The notes under the pieces: model-generated
Database searches by the model: none
Told to the model about the DNA's origin: nothing
What the model saw: only the letters and a program-made list of their open reading frames with translations
Position numbers and translations under genes: made by a program
Shown here: positions 23,480 to 35,541 of the stretch, piece by piece
How the letters are laid out: each line of letters starts with the position of its first letter
Position numbering within the stretch: the first letter of the stretch is position 1
Source of the DNA: Lepeophtheirus salmonis
Taxonomy: Eukaryota > Arthropoda > Copepoda > Siphonostomatoida > Caligidae
Reading direction: 5' to 3'
Assembly: GCF_016086655.4 (NCBI RefSeq)
Contig: NC_052138.2
Location: 6,820,001 to 6,884,000 of the forward strand
Length of the DNA: 64,000 nucleotides

Positions 23480-23909
23480 TAGTTACTCGCAGAATTTTTT
23501 TTTTTTTTAAATTTCAAAAATAGATGGCTATTGACAAAAAATTTCAAAAATCAAGAGTAGTTCGCAAAAATGAAATTTTTGGAAAAAAGTTTTAAAATTA
23601 TATTTCAAATATAGAAAATTTGTAATATTAAATTTTTTGGAGAAAAATTTCAAAAATATATAGCTATTTAATTTTATGGAAAAAAAATTGAATAACTAAA
23701 TTAAATTTCAAATACTAATTTTTTTGAAAATAAATCTCAAATATTAAATTATTTGAAAAATAATCTCAAATATTAAATTTTTGAGAAAAAATCTCAAATA
23801 AAAATTTGAAAAAAAATCTAAAATATTAAATGTTCCAGAAAGCATCAAAAATTCCTTAGTTTGACGGGGCTACAGCCCCTCCAGCCCTTCCCCTGGGGAC
23901 AGTCCTTCA
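23480..23909. mobile_element. MITE, CAGGGGCGTCC family, decayed copy
   Basis: The right end has GGGGCTACAGCCCCTCCAGC and CCCTTCCCCTGGGGACAGTCC, a diverged terminal repeat. The interior is the usual TTTCAAAAATATATAGCTATT and TTAAATTTTTTGGA repeats. The left end is not recognisable. Confidence 0.6.
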
Positions 23910-25597
23910 TAATGGGACCTTCAATCTACTTTAATGATCTCCCAAAGTGCTAATTGTCCAAATATCTCGAAAAAGTTGAGATCCTACGTCTCCTAATCCA
24001 GTAATATATTCTTCGCTTCGCAAAATTATTTCCTTAGTATTTAAAGATTGCAATAATTGAACTTCAACAACTTTCCCCTGTCGCTGTTTCCAATTTTAAG
24101 ATAAAAAGAGAAAGTATGACGTGTGGGCAGACTTATACAGTGTACCCTTATATTTAGCTAAATTTTTAATACAGTGTGTCTTCCTTCCATAACAGCCCCA
24201 GCATGCCAGCGATCAAACTGGCAGCTCTTGAGGATGAAGGCCGGACTACCACACAGTCATGATAACAGCAAGAACCACTTCCCTAGATGGAAACGATTTG
24301 TGCCATCATCATTTCCGTCGTTTCTAAATGATTTTTTAACCAATGGAGTTCTAATAAATGATTTACTTATCCATTAGTTTTTGGGTACTTGGACCATGGG
24401 AAAAAAGGATCTCTACTCTGAGTCTCGTCATCTCTGAAAGCTTGCAATTTCTTTATATTCCCTTCACGACTATCCGCCCCTCAAATTGAAGAAGATATAT
24501 AAAAAAAGACAAAATCATCAACTAATTATTATTAGAAATTCAAATTTGACAGCAAATCCTCACCCACCTAGACACGTGGCATCAATCATCCTAAAGAAAG
24601 GGGAGGAAGAACGAACATTCATGGGAGAAAGAATAAAGACTGTGTTATTAGGGGCTCAAGGAACCATGAGCTAATTTGACTTACTGAGTAAGCCTGGAGT
24701 AAATGAAGCATAAAGAAACGGAGAGAGAAAGGAAGAGAGAAAACCAACTTAGCTAATAGAATTATAAAAAAGGAAAAAAAGTTTTTCAAAACACTTTTAT
24801 TTACACATGGAATAATCATCGCATCCTTCCCAAAAATACATTGTAGTAAGAACATATGTAACAATTTGTTTTACTATGTATTTCTCTGTTTCTAATAATC
24901 CTTTTTTATTTTGAAATAAAAAGAATGCGTATTATATATTGTACATATTTTGCCGAGTTTTGATATAACTTTGTTCAAATAAAGAGAAAATAGTACAAGT
25001 TATTATGATTTTTTTTTTTTTTTTCCTTTTCTTCTTTTGATTTCTTTCTCCCTTTGAATGTGTAATCATAACAATAATAAAAAGAAGACGAAAAAAAGGG
25101 ATGAAAAAAAAAAAAGAAGAAGGAAAATCGATATTTTATTAATAAACTGAAACAAGGAATCCCTTCTATTCAATGATTTACCAGATGTCATCATACACAC
25201 ATACAGACAAGAACATACTGTAATTCAATTACGGATCGCAACAAAATAAAAACAACATCATACTGTTGATGAGTTACTTTATTACATATTAATTGTAACT
25301 ACTGAATACTAATAATAATATGAATAATAAGAGTACGGACTAGCACTTGGAGGTAGCAATGAATTATTGAAAAGGATTTTTATATATAAATAAAATATAT
25401 ATGATGTAGATTTGACAAAATAATTTGGGAATTGTATTTTCTCCTACTGTTGATTAATTATTATTCGTTATTACAATTATTAAAGAGAACCGGAAATACT
25501 TTATTTTGGATGAATTGTATATGAATAAATAAATAATTTAAAAAACGGCGGTGAATCAGAGTCAGTTCATTGTTTTTTTCACCCCGCTGCATTTGCC
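23910..25597. other. Intergenic upstream of the LIM-homeobox gene
   Basis: No exon recognised. It holds purine-rich stretches (24710-24780, 25080-25125) and a 20-bp T run at about 25011-25024. It presumably includes the promoter and 5' leader of the gene starting near 25743; no specific core element could be assigned. Confidence 0.45.
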
Positions 25598-25615
25598 GTC
25601 GTCGTCGACGACGAC
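25598..25615. repeat. Perfect 18-bp palindrome in the 5' leader
   Basis: GTCGTCGTCGACGACGAC is self-complementary over its full length and CpG-rich in an AT-rich region. It lies 128 bases upstream of the chosen start codon of the LIM-homeobox gene. It could fold as a hairpin in the 5'UTR or be a symmetric binding site; the function is unknown. Confidence 0.85.
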
Positions 25616-25742
25616 GCTTCTGACGACGATGTATGAACAACTCAGGAGCCATACAGTAGTATGTGCTTTTTGTTTTTGTTTTTCTTGCCCACTGTGGAGG
25701 AAGAGGAGGAGGAAAGAGAGAGAGAGAGAGAGAAACGAGGAA

Positions 25743-26892
25743 ATGTTGATTCCGTCCACAAAGGGTTCAGTTCTCAAAAGTGAAGTGATGTGTGCAGAGG
25801 AGTCAAGAAGCCTACTAATGATGGACTATCTTCCCATCCCTCATCATCCCCACCCTGAGGCCGATTCCCCTCCCTCATCATGGGATTTAAAGGGAGATGA
25901 GGCCCCATCCGAACTGTGCTCTGGATGTGGAGTAATTATCAATGATCAATACATACTTCAAGTGGCTGGCCAGTCATGGCACTCCACTTGTCTGCGCTGC
26001 TCTGTTTGTCAAGAAATCTTGGATTCTCATTCCTCCTGTTTTATCAAGGATGATGTACTCTTTTGCAAGCTTGACTATGCGAGGTTCGTACGAGGGATTC
26101 AATTCCAGATTTTTTCTTTCATATTACAATTTATTTTTTTAATCATTTCAGAACCTTTGGATCCAAGTGCTATAAATGTTCAAGGAACATTTGTCCCTCG
26201 GACTGGGTCCGAAAGGCACGAGAACAAATCTACCATCTTGCTTGCTTCTCCTGTGATGGCTGTAAGAGACAACTCTCCACAGGTGAAGAGTTTGGCATCT
26301 TTGATGGCCGTGTTCTTTGCAAGTCCCATTTTTTGGAACTCCGTGATGGTATATCTTCCTCTTCGGACGAGAGTGGAGAGTCCTCAGAAAACAGTTCAAA
26401 GAAAAAGTCCAAGAGAATGCGAACCACTTTCACAGAGGATCAGATCCAGATCCTCCAAGCCAACTTTCAAATCGATTCCAATCCCGATGGCCAGGATTTG
26501 GAACGTATTGCACAAATCACGGGACTGAGCAAACGAGTCACACAAGTCTGGTTTCAAAACTGTCGTGCACGACAAAAGAAGTTTAGTGGACCTGGGAACG
26601 GAAAGCGCGGGAAGTCCTCCTCATCGTCTTCTTCCAGCTCTCTCAGCGTTCCACTATCAGATTGTAGTCCATCCCATATGGGAGAAGAGTCATCAACCCT
26701 CTGTCCTTCCTCTCAGCAATTGGATATCCATGTGAATATGTATCCCTCATATCGATCTCCTTCAGGTAAAGCAAATATATGCTCTTTCAATCACGGATCT
26801 TACTTTAACGTTGTATCTTTTTTTTTCTTTTCTTTGTAGAGTCAGACTCCATGGGAAAGGATTCCATGGGGCTCATGCGAGGAGAGGTCTGA
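25743..26892 (+). CDS. Awh: LIM-homeobox transcription factor, Arrowhead / Lhx6-Lhx8 class
   Basis: Exons 25743-26083, 26152-26765 and 26840-26892 (introns 68 and 74 bp, GT..AG) give 335 residues. LIM1 at about 59-113 (CSGC, WHSTC, CSVC, CKLDY) continues across intron 1 to LIM2 at about 120-173 (CYKC, HLACFSC, CKSHF). The homeodomain, about 200-258, has RTTFTEDQIQILQANF and VWFQNCRARQKK; the WFQNCRA form is typical of Awh/Lhx6/Lhx8. A Ser-rich acidic linker (181-197) precedes it and a poly-Ser tract follows. LIM domains bind Ldb/Chip cofactors and the homeodomain binds TAAT-type sites in the nucleus. In flies Awh acts in imaginal precursors; in vertebrates Lhx6/8 act in interneuron and craniofacial development. 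The ATG at 25743 was chosen as the first in-frame ATG close to the domains; 25629 and 25789 are alternatives. Confidence 0.9.
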
Positions 26893-27133
26893 GCAAGCCT
26901 TGGACAATATTAATAGTCCCTTCTACACTTACTTCTGTGATATCATTCAACATTAATTTCGACGATTTATAACGTAAATTAATTAGACCTTTTAATTAGA
27001 ACATTTGTTATATCATACTATACTTTATGCTCTATATGCTTGTCTTTCTCTCTCTCTATCTGTCTACATATCTATCTATGTGTGTCCTTCAAATCCGTAT
27101 TTATTAAAGTATTATCAAAAATATTATTAACTG

Positions 27134-27139
27134 AATAAA
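27134..27139 (+). terminator. Candidate polyadenylation signal AATAAA
   Basis: AATAAA 242 bases after the LIM-homeobox stop codon, in the same orientation and with no competing gene before it. Confidence 0.4.
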
Positions 27140-28438
27140 TCGACTCCTGAATGTGATGTCCATCCGCCCAAATAACTCTGCCTTAATTAACTTATTAACG
27201 TCTACGTACATAGAGCGGAATTAAGTAATCACTTTGAGCTGTCATGTCTTACAAAACGAATTATACAAATAATTTGAAGTGGGTACATTCATAATAAGTA
27301 CCATGGACTTGAAAAGAAGTAAGTGCATGGAAAGAACTTGGCACGATCCATTCTCCTTCTTCTATTCTCCTCGAGTCGGCGTTTTTATTTTTATCTTGTT
27401 ATGAAAAACGGAGAAGAATTGAAGAAAAGGTAGCATTTATAATTAGACGTTACATACTCGTTACCCACTTTCCTCAAAGATCTCCCTATTTGAAGTAAAT
27501 TAAATAATAAAGAAAACTACTACTGGTCTTTCTTGGTTCTTCATCCGCTACATTTTTTTAAATCAGGGGGCAACGACTCTAAGGATTGGGTAACGATTAT
27601 ATCCAATATTATTATGCGAGTGTGGTAAGAAAAGTTTCCAACCTAACAAAGATACAAGATATTTTTTGCTGGATATATAAAATACCAATTTTTTGAAGGT
27701 CTCCGACTCCAACACAATATATTTTATAGCCTATATAAGTACTATTGAGTCTAGAGAGACTATAAATATAGATCTAATTTATAGCTTTAAGTATTTGTTA
27801 GTTATACTCCGAGCTGGATTTACTTTGACGCGTCAAATTTTAGCAGAACAAGCCTTTATATGTCTGCTATTCTTTGAATCTATTTAAAGGTTACACGTTC
27901 AAAAATAAATATTTAATGACATGCTCAATACTCCAACTGTGAGTACAAAATGGCTGAAACGTTAGTGAGTAACAGTTAGCAGATGTTAGATAGATGTGAC
28001 GAGCTTTTATTTACGTTGAGGTCGGACGCTTTTCAGACCCCTCTCTATTTTATTTTTCATATTATCAAAGTGTATTTTAACAAACTTTAATTAACATTTA
28101 AAAATATGGTGAGATAAAAGAAAAAAACAAAAAAATCTTGAACAAAAATCAAAAAAATTGGGAAATGTTTCATTTATCTTCTTAGAATCATATATACGAC
28201 CCAATATTTCGTATACTTATTTTGGGTATATTTTATACTTTGTATCAAACTTTAAGGATAAGTTAAGAGGTCCCATAACTAAAACTTCATTCATATATAA
28301 TACTTATTTGGGGGGGGGGGATTTTGTACAAATGAATTGAAGACAATAATCAAATTTATCAATGAGTGCAGCATCCAAACTATTATAGGAAAATATTCAA
28401 TCCAAGGATTTTGTTCCATTTTCTAGTGATGCCATTTT
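27140..28438. other. Intergenic, nothing recognised
   Basis: AT-rich with a G run at 28311-28320. GATTTTTGTTCAAG is present inverted near 28138-28151. No gene recognised. Confidence 0.45.
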
Positions 28439-28726
28439 TTAGAGGGGGTGTACTAGCAAATAGTCAACATAATCATATATTTTTCCCAATTTCAATGCCA
28501 TTTTCATGACGTCATGCCTCGTAAAAGGAAGATCGAGGCAATCGAAGGAACATACTTCTAACAAGATCATCCATCTCAAGAGATGTTCGAATTCGGATTC
28601 CGAATTCCACGATAGACGGCGGGAAGATAATTCATCTGCCGGAACACTGCCAGACTTCATAAGGGAGGAGAGTGGACTCCTTTCTTGAGAAGTAGACACC
28701 TTGATCGAAACAATAAAACAATCCAT
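28439..28726 (-). other. Unrecognised open frame, about 95 codons
   Basis: A minus-strand frame of balanced composition containing FDCLDLPFTRHDVMKMALKL. This vaguely recalls the Psq/CENP-B-type DNA-binding domains of pogo/Jerky transposases (pattern LPFTRxDVxxxAxxL). There are no catalytic motifs nearby. It could be a transposon fragment or chance; no function assigned. Confidence 0.25.
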
Positions 28727-29925
28727 TCACGATGAGAAGATAATTTAAATATTTCAAAATGTGATCACTTAAAAAATACAAAATGGAATAAAAAACCTTG
28801 GAGATTTTTTATTTTTTAAATAGACCTTTTTTTAAATTGTACATTAAATATTAAACTATAATATAAAGTATGATATTCCTATTCACTATGTATTACGAAT
28901 AAGTTATAAGGGTCTAAAGAAGAGGGCCGTTTTTCATCATTTTCAGCCTAAATATAGCAATATATTGAGTTCAGAACAAGACACAGAATCAAAAATGACA
29001 TTTTTAATCATAAAAACACCTTTGCATAAGTTTTATCAATCCTAATTTTGATTTGGAGATCTGAGGATAAAAATCAGATGACTAATGGAAATACTCTAAT
29101 CCCAAAAAACTGACTGAGATCAGTTTTGGATTCTGCCCGGAAAAATAAATTCATTTTTTGGCTTAAATTCATTTGTACAAATTGAGTATTCACCTCTGTT
29201 ATTCGTCAAAGAATACAACTAAAAACCAGGCTAAATTTTGATAAAAACTATTTTACCTTACTTTTGTTCTGATACACCACAAATAAAAATATATTCGACA
29301 AAATATCAGGATGGAATCTTTATTGTATATTCTTACAAAAAGCAAAAATAATACAAGCCTCAAAATTAGAAGGTATTGATTAGTCAATTCTTCCAAACTG
29401 TACGTTTATTTGAGAATAATATTTTATAATTCTGAGTGCCAGACTTTTTGTAGTTGCTACTTGAAGGTGTTTTTATAGTCAAAAGGGGTTATCATTATCC
29501 TTTAATTATTGAGAAGAGAACATATAAGTAGGAAGTAAACTTGATAGTGTGTGGGATTTGTATTTAATTTCGGTCATCTAATAGATAATCAAGTGAAACG
29601 TCATAACACTTAGGCTTGTCACCTTCAAACCATTCCTTAAAATCACAGGATTACCATTTTCATTTTCTGTTTTTTTAGCATACCGGAAAGTCATATTTTT
29701 CACAACTATAATAATAGTACATGTAATAATTTTTCACAGCAGAACGAGAGTTATTCATAACACTAAAAAGGACCATGAAATGTACTAGAAAAATCGTCAG
29801 AGAAAATACAATGTACAATTTTATGTTATAATCTGGTAGCCAGTCAAGGAAGATTTTACCCCATAGGCTACAGACGGTTTGACCCCCTGAAATTACATAT
29901 GTCAAATAATATATTGTTGTTGTTT
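28727..29925. other. Intergenic, nothing recognised
   Basis: No gene or transposon signature seen on either strand. Confidence 0.45.
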
Positions 29926-29929
29926 TTTT

Positions 29930-30290
29930 GGTCAGAATGCCCCCCCCCAGTTTGGCCTGGCCTCATGGCCCTTATGGACTTGAGGGGATTGGCCTGGGCT
30001 GTTTTCTGTGGCTCCTCCAGTTCCAGTTTGACCTTCTTGAGAGAGAGCCCATCTTTCTCTTCAACGTTTTGGACTTTCTGTCGTCGTAGACTGTGTCATG
30101 AAGACAGCCAACTGCGTGGAGTGGGCGAATGGAAATTTGTCCATCATGTTCAAGTGTCTTTTTCTCGACTTGTATGTAAGCTAAAGTGCTCAAGTTTTTT
30201 TTGTTTTGAAACTAATTGTTTATGCTTTGATATATGGAAATATGAATTCAGTAGACCAGGCGCGTTAAGGCAAAAAGGAGGCTAAAATGA
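29930..30290 (-). pseudogene. Tc1-like transposase relic, N-terminal end
   Basis: On minus, GLSLKKVKLELEEPQKTAQA then NPLKSIRAMRPGQTG parallels the N-terminal block of the relic at 22010 (KKGSFKKAKLDADKFLKS). The flanking AAACTAATTGTTTATGCTTTGATATA is the inverse of the flank of that relic, so both carry the same element end. Only the DNA-binding end is present. Confidence 0.6.
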
Positions 30291-30574
30291 CGTCATGCTA
30301 AATAGTTATGACGTTTTTTAACTTCTATATTTTCATACCTACCGTCAAGTCGGTGCTTAACATTTTAACCTCTTTAGGAGGGAGTGATGTCGATTGCCAA
30401 CTAAATTTTTACTACAATTGTACAATGTACACGCTCCAAACAGAAGATTTTATCTACGTCTCTATATCTATAACATTATTTGTGAAAATACTCAATGCTC
30501 ACTCCAACTTAAAAGTAAAGTAACCCAGAATTTGTCATTTATAATTAGTACAAAATTGTTGAATGACTATTTCT

Positions 30575-30635
30575 ATTTGGCTGGAGGGGCTACAGCCCCT
30601 CCAGCCCACCCCTACAGACGCCCCTGCTATATGTT
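30575..30635. mobile_element. MITE remnant: solo end with perfect 13-bp hairpin
   Basis: GGCTGGAGGGGCT, AC, AGCCCCTCCAGCC is a perfect 13-bp stem with a 2-nt loop. It is followed by CCCCTACAGACGCCCCTG, the terminal repeat of the CAGGGGCGTCC family. The A/T interior is missing. Confidence 0.75.
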
Positions 30636-32635
30636 TTTAACATACACCAATTTATTACTACTACAACTTGAATGTTTTGCTCAACTTCCCTTGTTATTAA
30701 TCCTCACCAATGTCTTTCCCAATATTTATTTTAAATTAGCGTGGCTATTTTATTCTACGTTTATTCATAGGTCCCATCTTACATATGTATATATAAGATA
30801 TTTCATGGTACAATAGACATTCTTACTCAAGTATGTACTTAAATATGTGATTTGAATTGAGTCCTTTTTGAATCCAGGGGGTTTTGTTTTCTTATTCACC
30901 ACACTTTTTATAGTCGTAGGTTCTTTATAGAAATCCTAGCCAGCTATTCATCGAATGCCAATTAAAAGTGAATAATAAATGATGACATTTAAAGTGGGGG
31001 AAAAAAGAGAAATAGGTAAAAAGAAATTCTGGAATTTACATATGTACATACATAATATAGAAGAATCAACCGTAACAAATTTCTTTTTTATTTATCAAGA
31101 TTGAAACAAAATCTGCGACACTTCATGCAGAGAGGGAAGGTATTTCTCTCTCTCTCTCTCTCTCTTCTTCCTTCATTGACTCCTACAACAACCGCACATC
31201 AATGAAAGAGACTTGAATGGATAAATTAGAGAAGAGAGAGAGAGAAGCCATTTTTCTTTTTCTTTCTCTTTTATGAGGTACTTCACTTTATTGTTACATT
31301 CACGGTACAAATATTTAGTAGTTTTTATTATTTAAATTATTATTATTATTATGAACTTCTAGTTCTTCTATTTCCCACCTCAAACTAAAAGGAGGGAAGG
31401 TGATTGTGGCTTGAATGGAAGGAATCCAGTTAGACATTCCGAATAATAATAATGAATATCCTCATTTAACCCCCCACGCACTCACAAAGCACTCACTCAA
31501 TCTACTTCTTGGAAAGTGTCAGAGAGGCTGTATAACATCATAAAGGATGCATGTCACCTTTCATAGCAAAAGAAGCTGAGAAAAGGCCTGAAATAATCTG
31601 GTAGTTAGACAAATAAGTCAATCATACCAAATACCATTTTCATCCTTAGTCCTTCAAAAGAATATCATTGTCATGGTATCAATCCACAATTTTTAATATG
31701 AATGACATATATGTAATCAGCGACGTTTTTTCATCTTCTTCCTCTCAAACTTTTGGAGTTAAACAAAAATACAGGATTTTTATCAAATTAAATATTGTAT
31801 GTAGATTATAAGTTTATCTTTCAACTATCCTCAAACAAAATTCCTTTAATTTGTCTCACGTTATGATTCTTTACTTTAGTCTTGAAGATGTTGGAAGGAA
31901 ATAAATATACTTCTTTGGTACTGTATATTACACACATATGTTTTGATTTGTTTCCTCATTTTAACTACTTAAATCTTGTTTAGATTACCAAGTGTTTAAT
32001 ATATTATTATTAAAACTTCAATTATATGGGAAAGGAGTGATTGTATGCCTATATATGCAAACTGAAACAAATTTGCAATCCCAAGAATCTTTCTTTTTTA
32101 TAAATGAGAAATGAAATTTAGTGATTGACACAAAGGTATTTATTAGTTAATATGAATTAGCTTGAGTAAGACCATGAAAGGTTTGGTGATTCTGGTTGAG
32201 TATTTTTTTTTTTTTTTGTATTTATTGGAAATATACAAAAGTCTGGTAATTAAAGTATGAAAATGTTTCATAGTTTTGAACCGGGTCGATCATAAATTTG
32301 AGTTTTGATTTATTTATAATATTGGATTCGAGTATTACTCCAACTCGGTTGGAAAAAACTCGACTTTACTGGAACTCCAATAATCAAAATCCGAGACATT
32401 GGAGCTCTAATCAGACAAATTTCTTTTATTTCTAAAAAAAAATTCATAAATCATATTAAAAAAGGAGGATCCAGATTGCAAAATATGTTAAAATTCTCAA
32501 AACCTCGAATTCGACAAAAGTCGAATATTGATATATTGACTTAATACGAATTGTACTCGAACCAGAACACACAAAAAACGAACTCGAGTCCAATACAACT
32601 AATATAAATAAATTTTGTTGATGAAAATCAAAATG
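30636..32635. other. Intergenic with a TC microsatellite
   Basis: A TC run at about 31146-31164 is followed by a GA run near 31230-31242. No gene recognised. Confidence 0.45.
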
Positions 32636-32720
32636 TCAGGCCTTCTGCCTCCGCCTAGAAGTCATTATTGCCGCTAAGGGCAGCTACATTAATTATTAAG
32701 AAAGCTCAGGCACACATCTA
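32636..32720 (-). repeat. Dispersed repeat family D, inverted copy
   Basis: Inverse match to 20360-20480: ATTATTGCCGC then TAAGGGCAGCTACATTAAT, and AGGCACACATCTATT against AATAGATGTGTCTATG. Confidence 0.6.
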
Positions 32721-33084
32721 TTTATAGTATGAATTCTGTTGTAATTCTATTGTTTTTGTTTTTTAAAGTTGAAATTTCGAAGTGTTCACATCTTAATGGA
32801 CCAGTCGGTGAAAAAAGTGATTGATGTAGAAGGAATTAAATTCCTTTCGATCTTATATAGAGGTTGGTAGAGCTTCTTCAATCCATCTTTGAGTATATTA
32901 TGTAGGGGAGACCATAAGCCAGTTGCAACAGTCGCCTTTTCGTTTCCTTTTTGTATAAAAACTGTTTTTTTAGGGCTAAAAGTAGTTTTCTTTTTTTTTC
33001 ATTCATTATTTTAATAATTTTGCAGTCAGTTTTTCATAGGTTTCCTTAGTAACTATAGAGAAGCATCTGCAGTAGGTGACCTAG

Positions 33085-33140
33085 AGGGGCTATAGCCTCC
33101 CCCCCAAAAAAAAAGGAAATTGGACACCCCTGCTACATCA
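33085..33140. mobile_element. MITE remnant, short deletion copy
   Basis: GAGGGGCTATAGCCTCC is followed after about 30 bases by GGACACCCCTG, the family's subterminal palindrome and right end with nearly all the interior lost. Confidence 0.55.
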
Positions 33141-34075
33141 GTTGAATTATTGATTGTTTTGATTTAAGTTGATGTAACTTTATCAAAAGTCATAGATGGA
33201 GGAGAAATTTAAGATATTGTAAAGCTCAGTACAAAGGGGAGAGTTGCAACAGGTGCAGCCATTTTCTTCGCATTGCTAATTCTTCTGTATTATTTTAAAT
33301 AATTACACTTGGGCGTCCAGCATGTTTTTTTAGCCAGAGTATTTGTCCTGAAAAGGTTTTTAAAATGGACCTTTTTCATAACCGGTAGTGATGGATTCGT
33401 CCTATGACTGATTAATCGGTCCTTAAGTCCTAGTTGTATTCTAATTTTCTTCCCTCTCAACTAGTATTAAAGAAACTAAAAACGAAGAAATAATGAATTA
33501 TAGCTAGAACGTATAATAATATGTTTTAGCCATACACATCCCATTTTAAACTTCAGCTTAGATCTTGTCTCTTGAGAAGAAGTTATGATGAAAGTTAAGC
33601 AAACGAAATGACATAGTTATTAATGAAGTTATTTCAGCTATTGTATTTGCCATAAAAGACCGCCTCTAGGACTGACAAATTTTATCAGGATTGGAGTGAT
33701 ACGGCTGCTGTCTTTTTAAGTTTTTTAGATGAATCCAACACTTTTGATCATGACTGATCCATAATCTAAACCCTATTATAGCTTAATTTATAGTGTGAAA
33801 GGTAAAATCGAAGACTTGACTTTAATTCAATCGGGATTACTTTAGGATGAATATCTTTAATTGCGAGGTTGCCTTTCTTAATGTAAGGCCAATTCCGGTC
33901 CATAAAAAATATATTATAAAAACTTTCAAAATCAACAATTTTTAGTGTGGGGGCAAAAATGTATAGGATTTCTGATTTGCTCAACCTCCAAGTGAGTTTT
34001 GAGGGGATTTGAGCAGAGAAGGTACACATGGAGTCTAATTTACAGAATTAAAAGCATATTGGCTTAAGGTCAGAG
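33141..34075. other. Intergenic, nothing recognised
   Basis: A minus-strand open frame at 33766-34029 has no recognisable family. No other gene signal. Confidence 0.4.
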
Positions 34076-34079
34076 GCTT

Positions 34080-34520
34080 GAGAAGTCCCCTGGCAGTGGT
34101 AAACCCGGAAGATCAGAATTATGGAAGAGGTGGAGACTACGATCACCAAATCCAAGAAAGTCGATGAGGCGGCATGCAAAGGTTCTCGATATCATTGATT
34201 GAACTATGAGGAGGTATGTGAAGGATTTGGGAAGGCATTTGATTTACGACGACATCGGCAACTGCTTTTTAACAGCAAGCAATGCCAACTGGGTCACGAG
34301 AGGCCAAAAATTGTCCACATGATTAAAACATGATGGCCCAACAGTTCGCATCTATTGGCAATGTTCCTCCGTCGTTTATGTCATTATGGGGCTAGTAGAG
34401 AAAAGAGCCTTTACCAACCCTCACCGAAATTTGGATGATACCAAATCCTCCGTCCAGCATCATCGTACAGCCATGTCAGATGCCTTCATCAATAAGTGCT
34501 GCAGTGCGACATAGGTTAGA
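34080..34520 (+). pseudogene. Tc1/mariner-type transposase relic (N-terminal part)
   Basis: Plus-strand pieces in changing frames read NPRKSMRRHAKVLDI and TMRRYVKDLG, the helix-turn-helix of this transposase family (pattern NPxKSMRxxAxDLGxSxxTMRRxVKxDLG). A diverged C-terminal stretch follows. Stops and frameshifts are present and the catalytic blocks are not clear. Confidence 0.6.
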
Positions 34521-34890
34521 GACCCTGGTAGCCTCCAAAGTAAATCATTTTGAAAATAGAAAGATATATCAATAAAGAAGTTGATATCCTTTTCATTCTT
34601 GCAAGAGTTGACCCTGTTTGTTCCTTATCAAAAAGTGCACAATTATACTTTGCACAATGTATTATAATACGTTGAAAGTTACTGATTCAACATAATAAAA
34701 AGTATAGTTATTTATTCATAAAAAAATATATAATTTTTAACTGCTACGACTACGGGAAAGGTTGCATCATTCGAAGAACCGCATTCAAATGTATTTTGTG
34801 AAAACTATAGATTGGTTATAATTATCTATAAATTCAAACAATATGAGAAACATGTAGGTAGATTGTGTTAAAATTTGGCAAGTCTAAGTC

Positions 34891-35535
34891 CAGGCGGCGC
34901 CCGCAGGATTACATATAAATATAAATATATATATATTTTTTTTTTTGGGGGGGGGGCCTTGTTTTTTGGAATTTTTGAAAAAAAATTGAAAAGTTAAATT
35001 TGTTGGAAATTAATTTCAAATATTAATCCATAGCTTCTCTCAAAAAGTTAATTTTTTTCCAAAAAAATCCATTCAAAAATTAACATCTATTCACAAAAAA
35101 CTAATTTTTTTGGAAAATCCATAGCCATTCTTCAAACATTTCAAAAAATCCCTAGCTGTTTTTAAAAAAAATCAAAACTCAACAGCTGTTCACAAAAAAA
35201 ATAATTGTTTTGGAAAAAAATTTCAAATTTTTGCGAAAAAAAATCAAAAATCAACAGATATAAATATTTCTAATATATAACCCATAAATATTTACAAAAC
35301 CAATAGCTATTCTCAAAACATTTCATAAATCAACAGCTGTTTACACAAAAAAAATCAAATTTAAAATTTTTTGAAGACAAATTTCAAAACTCAAAAATTA
35401 ATTTTTTCGTAAAAAAACTGACAAATTAAAATAGAGTTTAAATATTGAATTTTCTAGTAAAAGCAAAAAATCCTTAAATTTTTTTTTTTTTTTTTTTTTT
35501 TTGGGGGAGCTACTACTCCCCCTTCGGATGCCCCT
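34891..35535. mobile_element. MITE, CAGGGGCGTCC family, longer copy
   Basis: The left end CAGGCGGCGCCCGCAGGATT and right end CTTCGGATGCCCCT are diverged inverses. AAGTC lies on both sides (34886-34890 and about 35537-35541). The interior, about 620 bp, is made of degenerate units such as AAATCCATAGC(T/C)ATTC and a 23-bp T run near the right end. The copy is about 250 bp longer than the one at 1708, by expansion of the interior repeat. Confidence 0.7.
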
Positions 35536-35541
35536 AAAGTC

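Noticed and set aside
24160..24377. Possible exon after an acceptor-like TTCCATAACAG
   Set aside because: Frames stop early or show no family similarity, and no partner exon was found.
25551..25742. N-terminal extension of the LIM-homeobox protein from a GTG at 25551
   Set aside because: It is not an ATG start. The extension encodes low-complexity residues from a GACGAC and GA-repeat leader and has no domain, so the start was placed at 25743.
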